A stretch of DNA of 55,593 nucleotides from a bacterium UBP11_UBA4055 (lineage in GTDB: Bacteria; UBA4055): contig DFZN01000030.1 in NCBI GenBank assembly GCA_002382735.1, positions 1-55,593 of the forward strand, given 5' to 3'. Numbering within the stretch: the first letter of the stretch is position 1; each line of letters opens with the position of its first letter. The notes beneath the pieces were generated by a model, which did not search any database, was not told the origin of the DNA, and saw only the letters and a list, made by a program, of their open reading frames with translations. Position numbers and translations under genes: made by a program. Below are positions 51,016-55,593 of the stretch, piece by piece.

Positions 51016-52017
51016 ATGGAAAGACTGAAATTTTTCAAACCCGAATACCTGAATCTGCTGTGGCTTGTTCTGCCGTCAGCAGTTCTACTTTTTACATCTT
51101 TACGAAAAAGACTGAGGAATATTAAGGATTTTACAGGCGGACCGCTCGAACAAAAACTTGCGGGAAGTGTTTCGAGAAAAAAAATGATCCCGAAAAAGAT
51201 CATTCAAACAGCGGCATTCACAATACTGATAATCGCGTTAGCCGGTCCTCAGATCGGATCTAAGCTCGTAACGGTAAAAAGACAGGGGATCGACATAGTT
51301 GTCGCGATCGACCTTTCAAGATCCATGCAGGCAGAGGATATTGCTCCGAGCAGGCTGAAGAAAACAAAACACGAGGTCCAAAATTTCATCAACGGACTTG
51401 AAGGCGACAGGATCGCTCTTGTCGGCTTTACGAGCAAGGCTTTCATACAGTGCCCGTTAACCATTGATTACGACGCTGCACTGATGTTTCTCGACATGAT
51501 GGATACTTCGCTTCTTCCGCAGGATGGAACATCGTTAGCGGAAGCACTGAGGATTTCGGGTTCTGTTTTTTCGGGAGAAGAAAAGAAACACAAACTCGTG
51601 GTTCTTATCTCTGACGGCGAAGATCACGAAGAAGGCATTGAAAATGAGGTAAAGAAGCTTAAAGACGGCGGCGCTGTTGTTTACACAATAGGGATAGGAT
51701 CGCCGGAGGGAGTTCCCATACCTTCAGGCAACGGCTTTCTTAAGGACAGCGAAGGGAATACGGTCATAACTAAACTTAACGAGATCAATCTGAAGAAAAT
51801 AGCCATGGAAGGCAACGGCAATTACTACTATTCGTCTGTCGGTGATACTGAATTGAAGGAAATATTTTCAGACATATCGAGGCTTGAGAAAAAAGAATTC
51901 GATGAAAAAGTCTTTAAAGATTATGACCACAGATTCCAGTTGCTTATATTTTTGTCACTTCTACTGTTTTTCACAGATCTGTTTATTGGAGAAAAAGGAA
52001 AGGAGAGAGCCGCATGA
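51016..52017 (+). CDS. BatA/BatB-like von Willebrand factor A membrane protein
   Basis: 333 residues. N-terminal membrane span (~13-30) and another at 58-76. A VWA domain with MIDAS motif IDLSRSMQAED near residue 95, then LPQDGTSLAEA and SDGEDHEEG. C-terminal span near 311-328. This is the BatA/B (TIGR-type aerotolerance) arrangement, coupled to a TPR protein by a 4-bp overlap. Function in envelope stress is proposed for the family. Confidence 0.88.
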   Translation: MERLKFFKPEYLNLLWLVLPSAVLLFTSLRKRLRNIKDFTGGPLEQKLAGSVSRKKMIPKKIIQTAAFTILIIALAGPQIGSKLVTVKRQGIDIVVAIDLSRSMQAEDIAPSRLKKTKHEVQNFINGLEGDRIALVGFTSKAFIQCPLTIDYDAALMFLDMMDTSLLPQDGTSLAEALRISGSVFSGEEKKHKLVVLISDGEDHEEGIENEVKKLKDGGAVVYTIGIGSPEGVPIPSGNGFLKDSEGNTVITKLNEINLKKIAMEGNGNYYYSSVGDTELKEIFSDISRLEKKEFDEKVFKDYDHRFQLLIFLSLLLFFTDLFIGEKGKERAA

Positions 52018-52742
52018 GATCAATATTTCTGGTCGTACTTGCAGTTATAACATATTCTTACGCCGTACCGTATCTCGACGCTAAATCGGGAGAAAAGGAA
52101 TACAGGAAAGGCAATTTCGAAGTGTCGGAAAAAAAGTTCGAATCCGCGTCAGTCTCAGACCCTGACAGAGACCCTGTCATTTTATACAACCACGGGAACT
52201 CTCTTTTTCAGCAGAAGAAATATGACGAGGCCATTAAGAAGTACGAAGAGGCTCTGGCGACTGATAACAAACAACTTAAGTCAGCTGTAAAATATAACAT
52301 GGGCAACACATTCTTTATGCAGCAGAAACCCGAGGAAGCTTTGGCATACTACAAAGATGCTGTTAAGCTCAATCCCGACAACAGAGAAGCTGCAATCAAC
52401 TATGAAATTGTCAGAAAGCTACTGGAACAGCAACAGCAGCAACAACAGCAGAACAAGGATCAGAAAGAAAAGAATAAAGATCAGGATCAAAAGCAGGAAC
52501 AGCAGCAGAATCAGGATAAACAGGACCGGCAGAAAAAAGATCAGCAGCAACAGCAGTCCGAACAGAAAGAGCAGCAGATGCAGAACAAACAGCCTCAACC
52601 CGGGGAAGATAGGAAGGAGATGACGAAAGAAGAGGCAGAAAGGCTTTTGAAAGCTCTTGAAAAAGACGAGGAAGATACGCAGGAAAAAGTCCAAAAAGCA
52701 CAGATACAGAAAGAAAGGTCCGACATTAAAAATAAATGGTAA
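52014..52742 (+). CDS. BatC-like TPR protein with glutamine-rich tail
   Basis: 242 residues. Signal peptide or span (~1-20), three TPR units (GEKEYRKGNFEVSEKKFESA, HGNSLFQQKKYDEAIKKYEEA, NMGNTFFMQQKPEEALAYYKDA), then a Q/K/D-rich low-complexity region (~140-200) and a charged helix. This is the usual build of BatC-type partners of BatA/B. It ends exactly where the convergent fusion gene ends. Confidence 0.82.
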   Translation: MRSIFLVVLAVITYSYAVPYLDAKSGEKEYRKGNFEVSEKKFESASVSDPDRDPVILYNHGNSLFQQKKYDEAIKKYEEALATDNKQLKSAVKYNMGNTFFMQQKPEEALAYYKDAVKLNPDNREAAINYEIVRKLLEQQQQQQQQNKDQKEKNKDQDQKQEQQQNQDKQDRQKKDQQQQQSEQKEQQMQNKQPQPGEDRKEMTKEEAERLLKALEKDEEDTQEKVQKAQIQKERSDIKNKW

Positions 52743-55184
52743 CTAATTATTTGATTTTATCCCCTCGAGCCTGATCAGGAAAGATATTTCCTGATTTTCG
52801 GGAGTGACCCTTAATGCTTCATAGAGCTTTGCGACATAGCCCTGCATATCTCCGCTCATTGATCTGATAAGCGCCTGAAGAACCATTGAAGTCGAAGCTC
52901 TGAACCTGTTGAGTTTTTCGGGATCGTCAACATTGTAAAATACTTCCGTGTTTTGAATATGATCAAGAATGTTTTCTGCGTTATATGCCCAGTTTTCCGG
53001 CAAAAAGCTGTCGAATTTGAAGAAATCAAGATAGGAACGGTCGTCCGAACAGATCTCCGAGCCTTCGGTCAGTTTGCTGATCGAATTTTTGTCAAGTATT
53101 AAGAACGATGCAAGGCTGTACGGGTCGTTATATAGGTACTGATCTTTTATAAGTGCCGCCTTGGCTTTGAAATCGGAGAAATCTATGCTGAGCGGTTTTT
53201 TGGTTCCGACAAGAATGGTGTGAGTATGTCCGAGCCAGACGGTCGTATTTTCAAACACCGAATTGAAGGTCTTTATTATGCCTGCGTAATCGTTCGGAAG
53301 GAGCTTGTGCATCGGCAAATACTGCGTGACCATTCCGTCATCTGAGAGATGATCGAAGCAGAGTTGAAAATACTCCTGAGAATAAAGGTTACCCGAGCCG
53401 AGAACCGGATGCGTCGGATCTGAAGATATCAGATCGTATTTATCCTTCGAATTCTGAAGGAAATGCCTGCCGTCGTCCCCGATTATGGTCAGCCGCGGAT
53501 CATTGACTACATCGTTATTAATATCTTCATAAAGGACCGCCGCTTCTTTCAGGTCCTCCGCCAGCTCGACGCAGATCACCGAGCGGACTTCGGGATGCAG
53601 AAGAACTGTCGAGGTCGTGACCCCGATCCCGAATCCGACTATCAGCGCTTTTTCCGGCACCTTGGATGCAAGAAACGGGAGGTGCCCGAGTAGCTTTACG
53701 GCTTTGACCGCGTCATAAGAGCTTCCGATCACAGAATTATTATTGAAGTAAGTATATTTCAGTCCGGTAGTTTTGTCTTTTCCTACGACCAGAGTGGCTT
53801 CCACAGTTTCTTTGTAATAAAGTATTTCCCTTTCAGAAATTGAGAATGAAGGAGGCATTACTTTAATCTGCGGTATGAACAAGGCTGCCAGAAGTACTGT
53901 CGTTACGCCTGCCGAAATAAAATTGAACAAGGTGCTTTTTTTTCTGTACTTGAAAGACAGGCAGGCTGCAGTTGAACATGAAAGAAATGAAAGAACGATC
54001 AGCGATCTGACTACACCAGCATACGGTATAAGAACAAAAGCCGCGAGAAAAGGACCGATGAAAGCACCCGCAGTGTTGTAAAAGTAAACACGGCCGAACC
54101 TTTCCGAAATATTTTTACCTTTATAAGCTTCTATTACGCTTGTGAATAAAAATCCTGATATTATTGATTGAGGCAGTACGGTGATTAAAGACAGGATCAC
54201 AGGCGGAAGCATAATCCTGAGCGCCGGGTCTGAAAGGGTTTCATGCAGAGGGATTATAATAAGGCCGGGCGCGTTGATGAATATGATAACTCCCGAAACA
54301 AAAAATAATCCATATATGAAAAGTGACATGATCAGCACTTTGCCTGCTTCTGTTTCTTTCGGGTAAAACTTCTTGAAAATGATGCTGCCGACAAAATATC
54401 CGAAGATCACTACCGACACTATCAGAGAGAATGTGTAGCTTGTGTTCGTAAGGTATATCCTGAATATCCTCATCCAGACTATCTGCGCGGACAAGCCTGT
54501 TAATCCTGTAACGAAAGTGATAAGGAAAATTGACATGGATGATAAAGGAGAAGCTTCTTTTTTGGTCTGCCTTACAGCTTCCTGTTTTTCCGGGATAGTA
54601 TTTATGAAGAAAAATATTATTACCGCAAGAAATATATTAAGAACCGACATCAGTATAACACTGCACCTCATTCCTGCATATCCGAGCAGGAAAAAACCCG
54701 CAAGTATCCCGCCTGAAGCACTCCCTACCGTATCAGCCGCGAAAGTATTTCCGATAGACTGCGATGAGCTGCCCCCTAGACCCGCATATATTCTGCTTAC
54801 TACGGGCATTACTCCGCCGATAATGAAAGCTGAGAAAAAAACTGTCGTCAGAGAGAAAACATACGACTGCCATGTTCCCGCAATACCCGGCAGAAGATGA
54901 AGAAGAAAATAGACACCTGTATTTACAAGTCCTGCCGAAGATAAAAGTAAGGCTAGGAAAACAGGAGCGTTTTTAACTTTACCCGCAGCTCTTCCGATAA
55001 AATATGCTCCCAGTGCCAGTCCTGCCATATAGGATGAAACTACTATTGTAGAGGCATAAACCGTTACTCCCAGATAAAGGGAGAGTATCCTGTCCCAGAC
55101 GACTTCATAAACAAGAAAAGAAACGCCGGCCAGAAATAAGGCCAGCGTTAATATAATTCTTTGATTCCCCAGTTTGTTTTTCAA
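52743..55184 (-). CDS. Transporter-like membrane domain fused to spermidine-synthase-like domain
   Basis: 813 residues, TTG start. N-terminal ~430 residues contain about 12-14 membrane spans (YEVVWDRILSLYLGVTVYAST, GSSSQSIGNTFAADTVGSA). The rest is a SpeE-like methyltransferase fold: VGFGIGVTTSTVLL near residue 500, an acidic ICVELAED loop, IGDDGRHFLQ and SDPTHPVLGS. Such fusions are widespread and annotated as fused MFS/spermidine synthase. The substrate is unknown. Confidence 0.88.
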   Translation of the reverse strand: MKNKLGNQRIILTLALFLAGVSFLVYEVVWDRILSLYLGVTVYASTIVVSSYMAGLALGAYFIGRAAGKVKNAPVFLALLLSSAGLVNTGVYFLLHLLPGIAGTWQSYVFSLTTVFFSAFIIGGVMPVVSRIYAGLGGSSSQSIGNTFAADTVGSASGGILAGFFLLGYAGMRCSVILMSVLNIFLAVIIFFFINTIPEKQEAVRQTKKEASPLSSMSIFLITFVTGLTGLSAQIVWMRIFRIYLTNTSYTFSLIVSVVIFGYFVGSIIFKKFYPKETEAGKVLIMSLFIYGLFFVSGVIIFINAPGLIIIPLHETLSDPALRIMLPPVILSLITVLPQSIISGFLFTSVIEAYKGKNISERFGRVYFYNTAGAFIGPFLAAFVLIPYAGVVRSLIVLSFLSCSTAACLSFKYRKKSTLFNFISAGVTTVLLAALFIPQIKVMPPSFSISEREILYYKETVEATLVVGKDKTTGLKYTYFNNNSVIGSSYDAVKAVKLLGHLPFLASKVPEKALIVGFGIGVTTSTVLLHPEVRSVICVELAEDLKEAAVLYEDINNDVVNDPRLTIIGDDGRHFLQNSKDKYDLISSDPTHPVLGSGNLYSQEYFQLCFDHLSDDGMVTQYLPMHKLLPNDYAGIIKTFNSVFENTTVWLGHTHTILVGTKKPLSIDFSDFKAKAALIKDQYLYNDPYSLASFLILDKNSISKLTEGSEICSDDRSYLDFFKFDSFLPENWAYNAENILDHIQNTEVFYNVDDPEKLNRFRASTSMVLQALIRSMSGDMQGYVAKLYEALRVTPENQEISFLIRLEGIKSNN

Positions 55185-55187
55185 ATC

Positions 55188-55592
55188 TTATTCCCGTTCT
55201 TTCGCGTTATCGGAAGTGACATAATAGAAATATTTGTTCCCTGTAAGAACATTCGTGTCCCGATAACTGTTCGTTCCCGATGTTCCGATCTCTGCAAATC
55301 CGCTGTATGGTTCAGTCGATCTGTAGATATGGTATGTCGTCGCACCGGTAACAGCATCCCAGCCCAGATTTACTTCTGATGCCGTTGCGGTCACGACAGC
55401 TATGTTCGCAGGAGCCTCAAGCTGCGTTATCGTGCCTGTTATTAGGATATCGTCAACATCCCAGTAGTAACCGTATGTGCCGGTATAGTTCCACTTCAGC
55501 TTGACATTCGCCTGACCGTCAAGAGCAGGTATCGCAGAACTGAACGATGCAGGATTGGTCGTAGTTGCTGTCCACTGCTGTATCTGAACCCA
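55188..55592 (-). CDS. C-terminal part of a secreted protein with a jelly-roll-like region and fibronectin type III domain
   Basis: The frame is open to the right edge, so the N-terminus is outside (135 codons seen). It reads QQWTATTTNPASFSS...YWDVDDILITG, like the end of a MAM/jelly-roll-type adhesion domain, then a complete FnIII-like domain with LGWDAVTGATTYHIYRS and YFYYVTSDNAKERE. An extracellular or surface role is likely. The gene ends 4 bp before the fusion gene start. Confidence 0.8.
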   Translation of the reverse strand, partial: WVQIQQWTATTTNPASFSSAIPALDGQANVKLKWNYTGTYGYYWDVDDILITGTITQLEAPANIAVVTATASEVNLGWDAVTGATTYHIYRSTEPYSGFAEIGTSGTNSYRDTNVLTGNKYFYYVTSDNAKERE

Positions 55593-55593
55593 G

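Noticed and set aside
52411..52701. Leucine/valine-rich antisense ORFs opposite the Q-rich part of the BatC-like gene
   Set aside because: They are the complement of CAG/CAA codon runs, lack ribosome-binding sites, and have no domain content.

Overview
The window looks like a contiguous chromosomal segment of a Gram-negative bacterium. KDO activation (kdsB), lipoprotein signal peptides, an L,D-transpeptidase and Bat-type von Willebrand proteins indicate an outer membrane. Many genes carry strong AGGAG-type ribosome-binding sites, and seven to eight promoters fit TTGnnn-17-TAtaTT. Both argue against a typical Bacteroidota member, which would have weak Shine-Dalgarno use and a TAnnTTTG -10. The tiny lysine/arginine-rich COX24-like ribosomal protein, the Bat genes and the MurD2/MurL route would suit an under-described lineage of or near the FCB group (for example a Delongbacteria- or Marinimicrobia-like phylum). 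That placement is an inference from general familiarity and is uncertain.

Layout. 1-11 kb: an edge-truncated AlbA_2/ATPase regulator behind a secreted protein, a YhcC-like radical SAM protein, a D,D-carboxypeptidase, queC, dprA, obgE, two tandem tRNA-Pro genes, a small lipoprotein, rimO and an ornithine-type decarboxylase. 11-16.6 kb: a minus-strand operon apbE-pyrK-trpS-phosphohexomutase/HU-COX24-like small protein. The phosphohexomutase and the HU-like gene form one uninterrupted reading frame. 17.6-25 kb: a plus-strand operon panB-panC-GlmU N-terminal domain-secreted protein-LytR_C protein-murL-murD2-M48/TerB protein, covering CoA precursor and peptidoglycan precursor synthesis by the L-Glu ligase plus epimerase route. 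25-29.7 kb: L,D-transpeptidase, coiled-coil protein, secreted helical-repeat protein, membrane protein with a zinc-ribbon-like tail, purF and a flavodoxin.

30-38.6 kb is an accessory, AT-rich stretch. It holds an acyltransferase, a toxin-antitoxin pair with a clear inverted-repeat operator, relics of IS1380-like and IS3-like transposases, a relic of a type I restriction subunit, an internally deleted patatin gene, a radical SAM/SPASM plus B12-radical SAM pair, and a PAP2-phasin-UbiB-like kinase cluster.

38.6-50 kb is housekeeping: tgt (strikingly GC-rich in its first two thirds), a membrane protein with a histidine-kinase dimerisation domain but no ATPase domain, the rimP-nusA-L7Ae-infB-rbfA-nrnA-truB operon, and response regulator-kdsB-dxs. 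The rimP operon has a promoter just after dxs and an intrinsic terminator hairpin between that promoter and the rimP ribosome-binding site, an attenuator arrangement that fits NusA autoregulation. 50-55.6 kb: a secreted acidic protein driven by a promoter whose 17-bp spacer is a near-perfect palindrome, batA/batC-like genes, a fused transporter-like/spermidine-synthase-like protein, and the C-terminus of a secreted fibronectin-type protein running off the right edge.

The most distinctive items are the rimP-nusA attenuator, the phosphohexomutase-HU continuous frame, the palindromic-spacer promoter, the MurL/MurD2 pair with its M48/TerB neighbour, and the kinase-like protein lacking an ATPase domain. 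All family names rest on motif recognition, with no database search.
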